Source: Gymnopus androsaceus JB14
Lineage: Eukaryota; Basidiomycota; Agaricomycetes; Agaricales; Omphalotaceae
Direction: 5' to 3'
NCBI GenBank assembly: GCA_009733575.1
Contig: ML769384.1
Coordinates: 623,257 to 687,256 of the forward strand
Length of the DNA: 64,000 nucleotides
A program made the position numbers and the translations under genes. This document shows positions 32,521 to 44,917 of this stretch, piece after piece. Numbering within the stretch: the stretch's first letter is position 1; each line of letters opens with the position of its first letter. The notes under the pieces were generated by a model. That model did no database searches. It worked only from the letters and a program-made list of their open reading frames with translations, and was not told where the DNA came from.

Positions 32521-35291
32521 TCATAGCTTTGCTACCACTTTCCGTAGTTCAGTCTTCAGGATTTTGCCAGTCGATGTTTTCTGTTTGGAAAGATTTTCAA
32601 CTCTTTGGCTACCGTGAATAAAACTGCACATGCTTACAGGCAATTCCGGGACAATCTGCACCCACTCTGGACAAGCAAAACCTGGAAGTGTCTTTCTCGC
32701 ATGAGATATCAAGTCTTTCGCAAATTCCTCATGTCGCCCAGTCCATTTGGATGCATGTTGCGGGTGTAGAATAACAAAGGCCATTGGTCGCTCTCCCCAT
32801 TTTTTATGCTCCCGAGCAATGACAGATACTTCAAGGACATGAGGATGGGAAGCCAACTCTGGAATAAATTCTAAGTAAGCTGCAAGCGCAATGGATATCC
32901 GCACCCACCTTGCTCGATTGATAAACTCGAAGCGTTCTGGGGGATTAGACTTTAATATCAAAACAAAGAGATTAAGTACTACATGAATCCCTTACCTCTC
33001 CACCTGAGATAATGATGTCTTTGCTCCGATCCAGAACAGCCGCGGAACCGTCCGGATACCTGAAAACATTTGAGGTGCGAAACCTGAACATTCCAAGGAT
33101 TGATCGACCTACATGACTGCCAAATCCCCGCTTCCAAAATATCCTCCACGAAATGCTTTCTTGGTAGCGTCCGGGTCGTTGAAGTACTACCCAAAAGACA
33201 TCAAAACCAAACAATATAGGAAAACAGGATCCAGACCTCTTTCATAACGATATTTCCTCTAGTAACGATTTCACCCATTGTCTTACCATCCTTGGGAACG
33301 TCGACAAGCTCAACTGGACCTTTGGGGCTTTCTTCGGCTCGATATACAACTCGGGTATCTCCAGCAGTAGCGAATGAATGTCCTTGGCGGGCTATAAGCT
33401 TGGAACGTTCTTCTAGAGAGAGTGAAGACCATGATTCTTGTGGGTAGCTTCTCGTGAATGGTCCATAGGTCTGCAAAATATATTGATTTGCATGAAGCAG
33501 AGACGATCGTCGAACACACTGCCTACCTCACTGTTCCAATAATAAAGACGAGTAAGAAGATATAGCTGATGTGAAATAAAAGAACGAACGTTAAACCATA
33601 TACATGAATCGGGGTAATTCCTATTTGCTCTAGTGACCCGATAAGGTGGGCAGTGGGTGCAGCGCCTGTTATCCAGTCAGTTAACATGTTCATGTCTCTC
33701 CGACATGTCTTGTTCACCTGCAATATAGGCTTTGATTTGCTGAGGAGGGTGTTTCGCTGCTGGGTCATTAACAATCCCAATCTGTACAGTGGGAGCTCCA
33801 CAGTAATGAGTAACCCGGGACTCCAAGAGATGCTTCCAGATCAAGGGATAATTGACAGAGCGCATCGTGATCTGAGAAAGTGCTCAGTGATACTCAAGCA
33901 CATTCGTTCGAATATACAGACCTGCGTCGTAAACGCAAACGTATTCGCCCAGGGAAAGGTCCATCCTGCAGCATGGAACATTGGAAGAATCCTTCGAAAA
34001 GTTGAGCTTGACATTGAACACTGCAACTGTGATAACCTACCAAAGGTATGTGGATTCCCGGTTCATTCTAAAAGCATTTGAGCTTCTACGACATGCAACG
34101 AGAGATCTACCTTACTTACTGCCCTTCAAACGCATTTGCTATGGCGGCCAAATAAGTCCCTGGAAGAGAAGAAGAATTCAAAGTGAGCATTAAGTGGTAC
34201 TAAGAAATGGTACGCGCCTCGCAAGGTTGTTATAACACCCTTGTTTCAGTCAGCCTTGATAAGTCTACTAATACTGCTGTTCGAGTTTACCTTTGGCTAT
34301 TAATCGATGTTCAGCCCGAGGAAGATGCAGTCTTCGTATATGCTACTTACCCTTCCAGTGGTCCCAGAACTGTTTCCTTTTCAGCTCGATACAACCAATA
34401 AAGTTCAGCAGCATTAAAACGTACGTATAGCATAACATAGCTGGGGCGTTCTCGTCAGCTTCCATCTCTAGTCCCGGCCAACCTTTCTCAGCGCTGAAAC
34501 GCCTTCCATCGCTGAGGAATTGTTCATAGGGATCTTCGCTTCGTCCGGTGTCATTTGATACAACAACCGGGATGCGAGTACCTTTGATAAGATGAAGATA
34601 CTCATAGTCTATTAGAATGAGTTTGGCTCCACTGTGGTCTGGAAGGAATTGTAAGCAGCGAAACTTGAGCGAATTTGAGAAAGATGCATGCCTAAGATGT
34701 ATGCCACCTCCCCGGGAGTTAGTCTGATGTTAATTGCCGTAAGAATTACCCGAGCAGCAAGGGCGCCTTGTAGTGAGTCTGTAACGATAGAATTAGATGA
34801 TCCGAATAGTGAGAGCAAGAGAACACGATACGAACCAGCCATCATTGGTCTAGACGGATTATCAGAGTGGAGCACAAACAGCGTCAAGGAAGGACGTACA
34901 CATTTGGAGCAATAACTGCGAGTCTATCTCCAGGTTTTAGTCCAGCCTTTATCAAAGCATATGCCAAATTTTGGACCCGCTGTGCCCTACAGTAATTAGA
35001 GGGTGAATTCTGTGTCCAAAGTAGTATCGTCGGAGACGCACCAGACTGAGTAAGTGTAAAATACAGGTGTGCTAACATCAGGATGTGCAATAGCCAGCTT
35101 GGTCCCGTATATAAGTGCAGCACGAAGCAGAAAGTCCAGCGGATTCTGGCGGAGTCAGTCATTGCCAGCATAGAGGCTGCCATGCTCACTAATGGATGAT
35201 AATTGACCGGCAAATTATGGGGAAGTTTCAGTTTCAGTTCATTGTTGTTTGATGGCGGTATACTTTCTGCAGTGGGCTTGAATGTAGACAT
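32521..35291 (-). CDS. Acyl-CoA synthetase (AMP-forming), probably peroxisomal
   Basis: An intron-rich ANL-superfamily gene (more than a dozen exons). Landmarks across exons: AQRVQNLAYALIKAGLKPGD, NIRLTPGEVAYIL, P-loop motif SSGTTGR (A3), MFHAAGWTFPWAN, THYCGAPTVQIGI, then MQTYGPFTRSYP (A5 region, with Y in place of the usual TYG start order), YPDGSAAVLDRSKDIIISGGE (A7/A8) and NASSLSIEQELASHPHVLEV, and WGERPMAFVILHPQHASKW with the catalytic Lys context KTSTGKILKTELRK (A10). It activates a carboxylic acid to an acyl-adenylate and then its CoA ester; the chain specificity is unknown. The C-terminus is AKL, a PTS1-type peroxisome signal. ATG 35291 (MSTFKPTAESIPPSN) is preferred to an in-frame ATG at 35351. 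Confidence 0.87.
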
Positions 35292-35367
35292 GAGAGTGAC
35301 GACTATGCTTAGCGCCCACACGCCCATGTGAGCACTTAAGCGCCGCCCCACGGGGAAGCGGGGTTTC

Positions 35368-35373
35368 TATAAA
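35368..35373 (+). promoter_or_regulatory. Possible TATA box of the alginate-lyase-like gene
   Basis: TATAAA about 100 bp upstream of the ATG at 35473, within the divergent spacer shared with the acyl-CoA synthetase gene. The spacing is reasonable for a fungal TATA promoter. No experimental support. Confidence 0.4.
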
Positions 35374-35472
35374 GGGACGTTCCTCCTTCTTCTTCACCCC
35401 TCATCGCTATCCACATTTCTACTCACATTTCTATCTCTCCAAGCTGGTACTTGAGACATCGCTATTACTGCA

Positions 35473-37891
35473 ATGCATTTCATTCTTATCGCACTTCTCG
35501 TTCTTGACAAGACGCTAGGTGCTCAATATTCATTTTCAACCAGCTCGAATCGTTCTAATGCTTAATTGCAGCTGATCCGACTGACTTCGTGAGACCTAGC
35601 TACGCTCTGGAACATGGACCTGCTAGCGATTCTTTTACCGATTCTGCAAAGGCGACCATCCTGCGCAACGCCCAGGCCTGTGCCAAGAAACGTCCAAGTA
35701 TGTTCAATTTCACTCAAAACATTCAAACATCGCTTACAGTATGATATGTGTTTAGGCGTGGTTAATGATGGCGTGGTCGCTCCCAGTGGCGATAAAAATG
35801 ACTATTTGAGCTGGGCTCCGTAGTGAGTAACTTCAAAAAGCACATTGTTTCTCTTCATCAACTCGCCCTTGCAAGTCATTGGCCGAACTGTAATTGGTGT
35901 AATTCTGGACACAGCCATCTAGCTCACTCTGGCGATGGTGGAAACGGAACCGACGCTGAACCTGAAGATCCTCCGCCGGACCAAGATCTAGGTCCAGGCG
36001 AGGATACTGGCGACGACGATTCTGACGACACCGATTATATGCAAGCACGCTCCCTCCATGAAGATCACTTACATCTCGCCGCCCAGCACAACCGTATTCT
36101 TCGTTTGCGTAGATCATCTATTGTCACTTCCTCTACCGTCTCTTCAACATCCACCTCAAGCGCAGCTTCCGCTTCAGAATCAATTTTCGATGAGTTACCT
36201 CTTCCTCAAGCGCCGTTCGGTACTTCTTTACCTACTACTGCACCTTCTACCGATGCTCTACCTACTCCCACCTCGCGCACTACCACCCAACATTTCGCTG
36301 GATTTTCATCTGCTCCTCAGGCTGCTGTCAAGACTCAAAAGCCTTCAAAAAGCTCGTGCACACCATCTCCAACGAAATCCTTGGCTCCTTCTGCGAGTAA
36401 GTGGGCCGTCAACGTTCCAAGACAGCTTTGTATTAACTTTTTAAAAATAATTTAGCGTGGACAACATGTCCCTATATTGCCCGTGATGGTAAGTTCTTCG
36501 GCTGTTCAGAGTGTGGACTCGCCACTTACGATTCATGTTCAGGACAAGTGAACCCTGACGTACGCACTTTGGTCTGTGCAGGCGCTGCCAACCAGGTTTC
36601 CGATGGATGTCTCAGCAACGTCATGGCGTTCATTATCTCTGGAAATGTGCAGTATGCCCAGACAGCTATCAGTATGATGAAAACGTTTTTCTTGGACGAG
36701 GAAACCCGCATGAACCCAAACATGAATTACGGTCAAATGGTACGAGGACCGAAGCCAGAGAACAAAGTTGGTACTTTCACTGGCCCGTTGGATATGAGGG
36801 GCTTGGTCAAGGTTATAAACGCAATCATGATCTTGAAGGAGTCGAAGAGTTCAGTCTGGACGTCGCAAATGGATCAAGGGATGTCCTCATGGCTCACGCA
36901 ATATCTCTCTTGGATGCAAACCAGCGATATCGCAAAGGTACATTTATCTATGCCTGCGCCTTGCATCCTATTGATTCGTCGAATCCATTACAGAAAGCGT
37001 GTTCCAGGCCGAAGTATGAGTTCTTTTATTTTTCGTGCTCTCTATTGGCTAACCGCCAGGCTTGTAGCAACCACGGTACCTACTGCCACTTGTCGATCGC
37101 AGCGTTGTCCATCGCTCTGGGTAAGAATGACACTGCGAGCGACGCACTGCACGACTATTTCAGTGGGCCATTTCGGGAACAGATTGCCCAGTCTGGGGAG
37201 CAGCCGTTAGAGGCCGTACGTACGCGCCCTTTTCATTATCGTTGTTTCAATCTCGTATGTTTTCGTCTTTATGGCACTCTTCTTCCGAGCTAACGATGAT
37301 TTTAGGAGGCCATGATTGTAAGTCTCGTCATTCCATCGACTTGTTACCTTTCGTCTTACCTGGCATTGCTAGACAGCGGCAAAGATTGGGGATTATCTCG
37401 GCCTGAACTTCTGGGTGCAGAAAACGAAGTACGGGTGAGTATCATTTATCTAAGTAGCGAGCTCAACACTGACTCCTACTTCCAGTACCACAATCAAAGA
37501 CGCAGTCGACTTTACATGTGCAGTCAAGCCCGGGAAGGAAGACGCATCCGAACTTGTTCCGCATGTCGCTGCTATGGTGAATGCTTATGGACCTTCCAAA
37601 CCTTGCTCCGACTTTATGAGCAAGCAGAGCGGCTACCAAAGCAAACCTTTCTGGTTTTATAATCAACCTGGTGCGCTATCGAATGCTCCTACGTCCAAGT
37701 CAAGAGCTGGGAAGAGGTCGACGGTTGTATGGGGACGGGAAGATGATAAAGGTAGTAGGGTGACTGGCGCTCTCGATCCAGGATGCCAACAACTGCAAGG
37801 TATTTTCTCCGACGAAAGTAGGGTGGAAATCGACAACGATATATATGTTACATGTCCGGAATTACTGCCATTATTCTTCGGATCGTCGTAG
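35473..37891 (+). CDS. Secreted alginate-lyase-fold protein with a long disordered insert
   Basis: Signal peptide MHFILIALLVLDKTLGA, then a lyase-type (alpha/alpha)-barrel: DPTDFVRPSYALEHGPASDS, NAQACAKKRP, GDKNDYLSWAPYHWPNCNWC. The barrel then has TCPYIARDGQVNPDV, TRMNPNMNYGQMVRG, the NNHGTYCHLSIAAL segment with the family's Asn-His pair, SGEQPLEAVRTRPFHYRCFN and, after further introns, a KYG-type segment. This is the fold found in fungal secreted alginate-lyase-like proteins (Pfam alginate lyase type). Real substrates in basidiomycetes are not established and may be a host or cell-wall uronan. Between WCN and TCPYIARDG lies about 150 residues rich in Asp, Ser and Thr (35930-36400), much longer than usual. 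About eight introns. Confidence 0.82.
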
Positions 37892-38082
37892 AGCGTTTTA
37901 TGTATATGGACTCATAGTAGTACTAGTAGCACAAATTCGTTTTTTTCTCGGGACTCGGCGCTACTGGGTACGCGCCGTGACTTTTTCGGCAACTGCCTTT
38001 TGCGTCCTTTCATCAGCTTTCATCATCGTCACTTTAGTGACTTTATACTCTTGTCTTGTAATAACCACCATTCCAATTCCCT

Positions 38083-39123
38083 ATGGCCGACGCTGCTTCA
38101 GGTTCAACAGATAAATCTGTTCAAGTTAAACTAGTTCTCTTAGGTTGGCAATATGTTCCTCATATTAATGGGAGGAGTGCTGTTGCGCAGTATCTCCCTC
38201 AATTATGCGGAGCTACTATATCTAACTTTTTCCTTATTTTACAGGTGAAGCTGCTGTTGGAAAGTCTTCAGTAGTTCTTCGATTTGTACGTCGAGCAAAT
38301 CCCAACTTTTTTGGCTCAATGATTGACGTTATCAATCCAGGTCTCGGACGAATTTCAACCCAATAAGGAGCCGACAATTGGTGCTGCCTTTTTGACACAG
38401 AAATGTCGGCTCGAAGACAGGGTTTTGCGCTATGAAATCTGGGATACTGCCGGGCAGGAGCGATTTCATTCATTAGCAGTGCGTCCTTCAAACTCTACAG
38501 GCTATCACCCTTTCTTACTCTTTCTGTAGCCCATGTATTACCGAAATGCTCAAGCTGCAGTCGTTGTTTATGATATCACAAAGGCTTCCAGTCTGGAGAA
38601 GGCCAAGTCATGGGTCAAGGAGCTCCAACGACAAGCAAATCCCAATATTGTTATCGCTCTTGCAGGTAACAAGCTCGACTTGGTCCAGTCTTCTTCTTCG
38701 ACAACAGGAGCTCCTTCTTCCGAGTCGGAAGATGAAGCTGATGATGCTACGGCTACACCGGGTGAGGCACCTTCCCCGTCTGGTGGCGAATCAGAAGGTG
38801 GCTTGAGGCAGGTACCTAGAGAGGAGGCACAGGCGTACGCCACTGAGGCTGGCTTATTGTTTTTCGAGACGAGTGCCAAGACTGGAGAGGGAATCGTCGA
38901 TGTTTTCACGGAAATTGGTGCGTCGGCATTCTATTCTTTACTAACGAAAATCATTGACTTGGTCTTTATAGCCAAGAAGATTCCTATCGAACATATTTTG
39001 GCAGCCACACGGGGCGGTGCTGGTCGTCCGGGTGCTGCAGGTGGACGCGCAGGAGGCGCACCAGAGGGCGCCGTGAATCTAGAAGAGAATGCCAACAAAC
39101 CTAAAGATGCTTGCAACTGTTAA
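38083..39123 (+). CDS. Rab5-type small GTPase (Ypt5/Vps21-like)
   Basis: Early-endosome GTPase. Exons join [20 protein letters not shown] to the P-loop [14 protein letters not shown], switch [21 protein letters not shown], switch [22 protein letters not shown], the RabF-type AAVVVYDIT, base-recognition NKLDL and the SAK motif TSAKTGEG. It ends in ...KPKDACNC, a CxC geranylgeranylation signal. TIGAAFLT and [10 protein letters not shown] are Rab5-specific. Unusual: about 45 Ser/Glu/Asp-rich residues sit between NKLDL and [12 protein letters not shown], a loop that is short in animal Rab5. Five or six exons. Spliced by the family pattern; the stop is TAA at 39121-39123. Confidence 0.93.
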
Positions 39124-39399
39124 AGGTTGTCGTTCTTGCTTCTTTTTTTATTACATGTCTACCTCGTTTGGATCACTTTCTCGCTTGATGATTATTTACG
39201 GCCCCATTCCACCGCTACATACGTATTCTCTCCCTTGCTTTTGTGTTCTGCGTTTATACACCCTTCTTATCCGTACTCGTAAGTATCTCAATATTAGCTG
39301 TAGGACAGGCATTGGAATCAATTTTATACATCATCGAGTGGCTACTAAGTATTACAAAAGCTGTTGTTTTTTTAATTATGGAGTTGTATTGCTACCCGT

Positions 39400-41388
39400 C
39401 TAACGTTCCACATAGGGAGGCGGTCGTGTAATATGCTCGGCATGATTCTCTGGAACAAGATATGGGGGCGGTGCATTACCAGCTTGATTTTCGGGAGGTG
39501 GAACTGGCGATGGAGTATGCAGCCTGGGCGTTTCGACTGGAGGAGATCGTTGACGTGGTTGGTCTGGTGATCTAAAGTCAGAATCGATGGACGGCGGAGG
39601 ATCCGAAGGATCGTCTAGAGCGGGAGGAGGAGGCGGAGGCTCTGTAGAATCATCATCATGCTGCGCTTGTGCTGTTAACACCAAGCCCAAAGCCTCGATG
39701 GCTCTTTCCGGCTCAGCCATATCAGCTAGCTGTGTTACATCTGTATCCCTACTCGCCATCTCCAGCGTAGGCGGTGGCGTTGATGATCGTTGCATGTCTT
39801 CGGAGTGACCATCAAACAGCTCTGCCACAGTGAACCCAAATAAAGACCCCTCTCCATCGACAAGATGCATAGATTGCGGGAGATGTGTAAGAGTTTGTTC
39901 AGAATCTGGAGGGATGATGATCTCCCGCTCCGATTCTAGGAACGTGGGCAGATGACCAGAGGTGGAAGCCTCTGCAGCTGAAGAAAAGAATGGCGGAGGT
40001 GCGTCGCGCTCCTCAAAAGGAGGAGGAGCACCGTGAGGAAGACCACTCGGACCTGCTTCTCCCTCTGAGTAATGAGGTGCAAGATCGTCTTCATAACGAT
40101 TCGTTTGGACAGGAGGGCGATCATGCTTCTTCTGATACGCTTCATCGGTAGAAGTTCCGACTTCAGGCAATAGAGCTGAAGGTGGAAGAAGCGTGATAGG
40201 GATGGTGATGGTGGAGATGCGTTCCGTTCGACTACCAACATTAACAAACGAGACATGGACGTTAATCTGAAAGGTGACCGAGTGAAGAAGGGTGAACTGG
40301 GTGATGGAAGAGTATTCAGTGTCACCATCAAGCTGATCGTACTCCGGGTTGGGTAGATTGGAGATGGCGTTGGATGGAGATGAGAATGGAGAGGTCTGAT
40401 GCATGATGAAGCGTAGACGAACGGGACGCGAAGAGTGGAAACGACAAGATGCACCAGAACGTGCCAAGGTTGATCGAAAAGTGGGTCCGGATGACAATGG
40501 AGAAATAGGTGCCTTGGACGACTGAATTGGCTTTTCTGGAGCTAGCATACTGGTAGATGTACCTTCTGCGGCAGGTTCAGGAAGAGCTTCCATATGCGAA
40601 TCCGACTCGTCTACGTCGTCGTCTCGTTTAACCTTGACAATCTGAACGAGTTCAGCTTTCACATTACGAAGCCTCAAGCCTTCGTCCACGACCAATTCCC
40701 TGGGAGGGGGAGGGATTGTGATATAGATCGGAATAGGGTCTCCGACCTGATAAGTAACTCTGGGAACCTCTACCTTGACAGTAGCAGGTCTGTCCAATGA
40801 ATGAGTCACTGGTGCTATTGGAACAGAGTGAAGGTGAGATGTGAACCGTTTAGTGTGAACATTGAGACTTTTTGAAAGAACAGGAAGCTCAAGGTCCACT
40901 GGATGGAGAGTCGCAGTAAGTATATGTGCGAGAGAAGAATGAGGAGTGAGTATCGATTGCGGAGCGTCCGGCATCAGAGGAATCGCAAATAGCATCGACG
41001 AAGGCAGCACTGTCGCTGAGGGGCTCGACGCCCGGGACCAGAGAAGAACATCGGAAGTTCCAAGTTCAATTTCCTTTGTAAAAGCTGTTTCCACTGTCCT
41101 CAAGGTCACAGTTCTACACTCGAGTCAATAAAATATTCAAGACCAAGCCAACAACAACACTTACACTTTATCCCAAGCTCCAGAATCTGCACCTTTGATT
41201 TGTAGCTCGCCTTCAATAGCTGCCCTTTCGTCCTCTGCTCCTAAAAAGCCCTTTTGAAAGTTGACCGCGTCTACTGTAGGAACAATCAAAAGCTGAGGCT
41301 GAGATACATCTGAAGATTCAGTCGTGTCTGACGAGACATCGTCTGGGTCTTGCTGCGAATATGTTGGAGGGGGAAGGGATTCAGACAT
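39400..41388 (-). CDS. Arrestin-related trafficking adaptor-like protein with PPxY motifs
   Basis: Two exons with an intron near 41110-41162. The N-terminus MSESLPPPTYSQQDPDD is followed by a beta-rich arrestin-like region: LTATLHPVDLELPVLSKSLN, VPRVTYQVGDPIPIYITIP, and a second lobe with HSVTFQINVHVSFVNVGSRT and ISTITIPITLLPPSALLPEV. The C-terminal half is Pro/Asp-rich and ends with APPPYLVP and RPPPYVER, two PPPY motifs. Fungal arrestins use PPxY motifs to bring Rsp5-type HECT ubiquitin ligases to membrane cargo. About 640 residues. Arrestin sequence similarity is weak by nature, so the family call rests on the layout plus the PPPY pair. Confidence 0.7.
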
Positions 41389-41512
41389 TTACAACAAGGT
41401 AGTAAAGGAAACCTAGGCATCGATTCGAATTATTAACAAGCGTTTCACGCACAGCTGCGTTCCCAAAACAGTTGATCAAAACACGTAATTAAATGTACAA
41501 CAAGAGATAAGA

Positions 41513-44195
41513 TCAAAAATCAACCCGGAGCAGACTCTCCAGTTCTGGGAACATCACCTCGTCGTTGCTTATTTCCCTGCACAACAAGATATCCCATCCA
41601 ATATCCCTATAGCACCCCAATAGTCCCGTTCCTTTCTCTGCCTCATTGTCACCAACTTCCCCGTACCCCATCCCAAACGAGAGCGTCGTAACAACACCCT
41701 TGGTATTATCAAACGAGTCCTCCTCGTCATCAATAAGCTTCAACGTCTCGATGACCCTACGCACAACAATAGTATGCGTTTGCCGCCCATCAGGGTGGAT
41801 TTGCACAAACAGTTTCTGGATGATGCGTATCATCACACTTTTAAATCCCAACCTGCGATCTGCTTTTACCTTGGCCTTGTACTCGGGCGTGAAAATGAAC
41901 GCGAGCGAATACAACGCCAGAATCAGCTTTTCCACATAGCTCATCCACGGTTCCGACCGAAGGGTCAACGCAAAATCGAGTTCAGCGACCGGCAAGCGAT
42001 GGACGAGAGCGTGAAATAAACGCCACAAGGATGGACGGCAGACTGTTTTGGAGAAAAACAGCCGCGTCCCGTCAGCCTGACAGATGCGAGTGAACACCTC
42101 CAGAGCGATGTCAGCAATTGAAGAAGGTGGTTTCAAGCTCCCTGAGAGTGGTATGCCCACAAGTTGAACACAGGCCACGGGAGATATGGCCTCTGCTGGA
42201 TCGACCAGATAAGAGGCTATCAAGTAGAAGATACGGCGAACAGTTGATACAGGTGTGGTGCCTTCAATGAAATGTATCGCAGGCGCTAGTTGACACAAAG
42301 TGTACAGCACGTCTTTTCGCACTGCGAGGAGGTCGGTTGTGGAAAGTACTGCGGAAGTGGGATTTAAACTCGAGTCTTTCTCCGAGATTCCACAGATACG
42401 CAACAAAAGGTCAAGTAACCGAGGCTGATTGGCCAAAAACGGGACATTGTCGGTGAATACGGAAAGGTTGCGAATAATGTTGGTGACGGTGAGGATAAGG
42501 TTCGCCGGACGTTGCCGTGGTCCAACGTCAACGTCTTTTGAGCCTTGTCGGTGTTCCAGCCCTGCGAAAGGTTGGGATCCGAGCTCGTAGACGATATCGA
42601 CAAGGTCGTGATTAGTTACAATGCGAGGATCGTCTTCGAGGTTGATGGTCTCGTGGACGTCTTCGACATCTCCGAAAGCCAAGTCCTCCACAAGATCAAG
42701 AATCTCCTCCAATAAATCCGGACAGTTGCTTATGGGAAAGCCGGACGACGGCTGCTGTCCTTTCATCGTCGATAGAAGAGTAAGGGTTGCCAGCGCGTAT
42801 GAGAGCTCGGTCGAGAGTCTGGAGCGGATAGACAATGTCAGTGCGTCAATGTCGATGTGGCCCCATTCATTCAACTCTCTGAGTGGCCGCCTCGTAGAGT
42901 TGAGGAATTCGGTCTCTATTGCCTTGAGGTCACGTCCACCATAACTGTCAACGTCACGGGCAAGGGGCCTATACTCGATTTTCCGACGAGAGGGTACTTC
43001 TTGTCGCGTTCGTGGGGGGGCAGTCATGGCCGGAGTGGAAGTTGGACCAGAGTTTGTGCTGGTTGAAGGTCCCACGAATGCCTGATCGGATGGAGACCCT
43101 GCCGGCTAAAACGGAAAGACCGTTAGAATCATTCATTTAAATGGTTAGCAGGAAGGGCTTACGAAAACGTTATCAACTGTTTCTGGCGTACTGTATGTAA
43201 GAAGAGTATAACTTTGTTAATAAAGGGACGACGACGTACCGGTTTTTTGCCGCGAGCGTTTACCTTCTTCTTCTTGCTCCAACTTTCGCTTCAAGCTCAA
43301 TAGATCCTGGTCGAGGTTGGGAGCGTCAAGGATAGAGCTGACGCCGTCCTGACCTGAGGAAGGAAGTGAGGGAGGAGCGAGACTGCGTTGTGGCGTTGTT
43401 GGTTGCTGGCCATTGGCAGCAGCCTGCTGCTTTGACTTTTCCATGATGTTCTGACGATACATGTGTTCAAATGGAAGAAGTGTTTTCTTGTAGATCTGGA
43501 CAAGTGGAGAGAGTGCTGACTCTGGGAGATCGAGCGCCTGGAGAATTAATTGCCAGCTGTTATCCTTTCCGAGCTAGGGTGGAGGGTCAAGAAATGAATC
43601 GGACAAGAAGAGATAAACACACGTTAGCCATGCCTCCACGCTGCCAGACCATAGTCCAAAGCTGGAACATGTTAATCTCCTTTGCAGCAAGCCTGAAGAA
43701 GCCCGGCTCGGAGCCAGGCTCGATATCCTTGAAAGGGGAGGTCAAAGAATCATAATTAGGTGCTGGAATCCCCGTGAGAGCGGGAGGCAGAGGCTGATTA
43801 CGCTTTGCAAATAGAGAAGCGATAGACACAATGAAACCATGAGCGCGCTCTTTGTATACATTCGCATTTCGAGCGTTTTGTAACATTGGAGGTTCAGACA
43901 AGGGCGCAGGCGGCTGATTTTGTTCATGAGGCGGCTGATTACTCGCCGGAGAAAATCCGCTATTTCTCCCTTCCATTACGGGTCTCTGCATCTGTGCGAG
44001 CTGACGAGCCTGGCCTACGGCTGCAAGCATTTGCATCTGCTTTTTAGCCTGGGCAGCGTCGAGACCGTTGAGTGAGGATGAATCAAACGGAAAATCCGAG
44101 GGAAAACTTTGGGAAATTCCATTTCCAATCTGAGGACTAGAATGGATTATTAGATTCAAAGTGAGATAAGAAAAGAAAATAGTGACTTACAGCAT
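41513..44195 (-). CDS. SWI1: SWI/SNF complex subunit Swi1 (ARID-domain, BAF250-like)
   Basis: Chromatin-remodelling subunit. The N-terminal exons are Gln/Ser-rich (AKKQMQMLAAVGQARQLAQ). The ARID domain is split by introns: KERAHGFIVSIASLFAKRNQ, PGFFRLAAKEINMFQLWTMV, then LGKDNSWQLILQALDLPESA (across the intron near 43620-43570) and LVQIYKKTLLPFEHMY. A low-complexity linker with LLSLKRKLEQEEEGKRSRQK follows. The C-terminal ~500 residues are helical armadillo-like (ATLTLLSTMKGQQ, NIIRNLSVFTDNVPFLANQP, WDILLCREI), matching the BAF250/Osa C-terminal region. The ATG at 44193-44195 gives a two-residue first exon coding part (ML), 51 bp from the start of the DUF1764 gene. A slightly longer N-terminus cannot be ruled out. 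Confidence 0.88.
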
Positions 44196-44246
44196 CGAGA
44201 CCTGAAGAAGACCAAAGTTGGAGACGAATGTTTGTTCAAGATCACA

Positions 44247-44864
44247 ATGATGCCGTCCCTCTCAACTTGGACCGGAACTCTCATGCCCAAGTCTGAAATT
44301 GATGACATTTTTGCTTCCAAAGGCAAAATAGCTGCTCAGCCATCTGTTGGCTCTGCTGCCGCTTCATCCTCCAAATCCAAGAAACGGAAACGAAAAGCTG
44401 AAACCGATGAAAATCCTTCCTCTCAACCCTCAGCGAAAAAAGTCCCCGAAACCATCATCGATCCTTCTGCTAGCATGCCCAGTGCAAAGCGTGTAAAGGC
44501 CACAAAAGCCAGCGAGAAAGCTGCAGAGCCCAAGGGCAAGGCAAAGCGGGAAAGCAAAAATGTAAAGGAGCAGGAGGATAGGTTTAAAGATTCTAGAGGT
44601 TCAGGTCCTCGTACGTGTATCCCCGCTCACTGCGGTAGTCGTGCTTATCCTAAACGTAGGTCGCAAGACCGAGGAAGGTTGGTCAATATACAAAGTTGAC
44701 GAGCTAGGCATCGGTGACGACGACCAAGGCGGAGGTAAATCATATCTGATCCTGCTTCTTGCAACTCAATCTCTTTCTCTCCAGATACACCACTTTGTCC
44801 ATTTGATTGCGATTGCTGTGAGCATCTACGTTTTACCTCCATGCAGTTGCTGAATTTGCATTAG
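44247..44864 (+). CDS. DUF1764-family small basic protein
   Basis: Three exons. The N-terminus has SEIDDIFASKGK, then a Lys/Ala/Ser-rich basic stretch, DRFKDSRG, and after the intron the signature KTEEGWSIYKVDELGIGDDDQGG; the last exon reads DTPLCPFDCDCC and ends in a short tail, stopping at TAG 44862-44864. This is the conserved eukaryotic DUF1764 layout. Homologues are basic nuclear or nucleolar proteins of unclear function. Divergent from SWI1 with 51 bp between start codons. Confidence 0.88.
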
Positions 44865-44917
44865 GCTTTTGAGGACGAGATATCTTGTTAAAACAATATC
44901 CTATAGCTGCATTAATA

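Noticed and set aside
39587..39808. Gly/Ser-rich plus-strand frame
   Set aside because: Shadow of the Pro-rich C-terminus of the arrestin-like gene.
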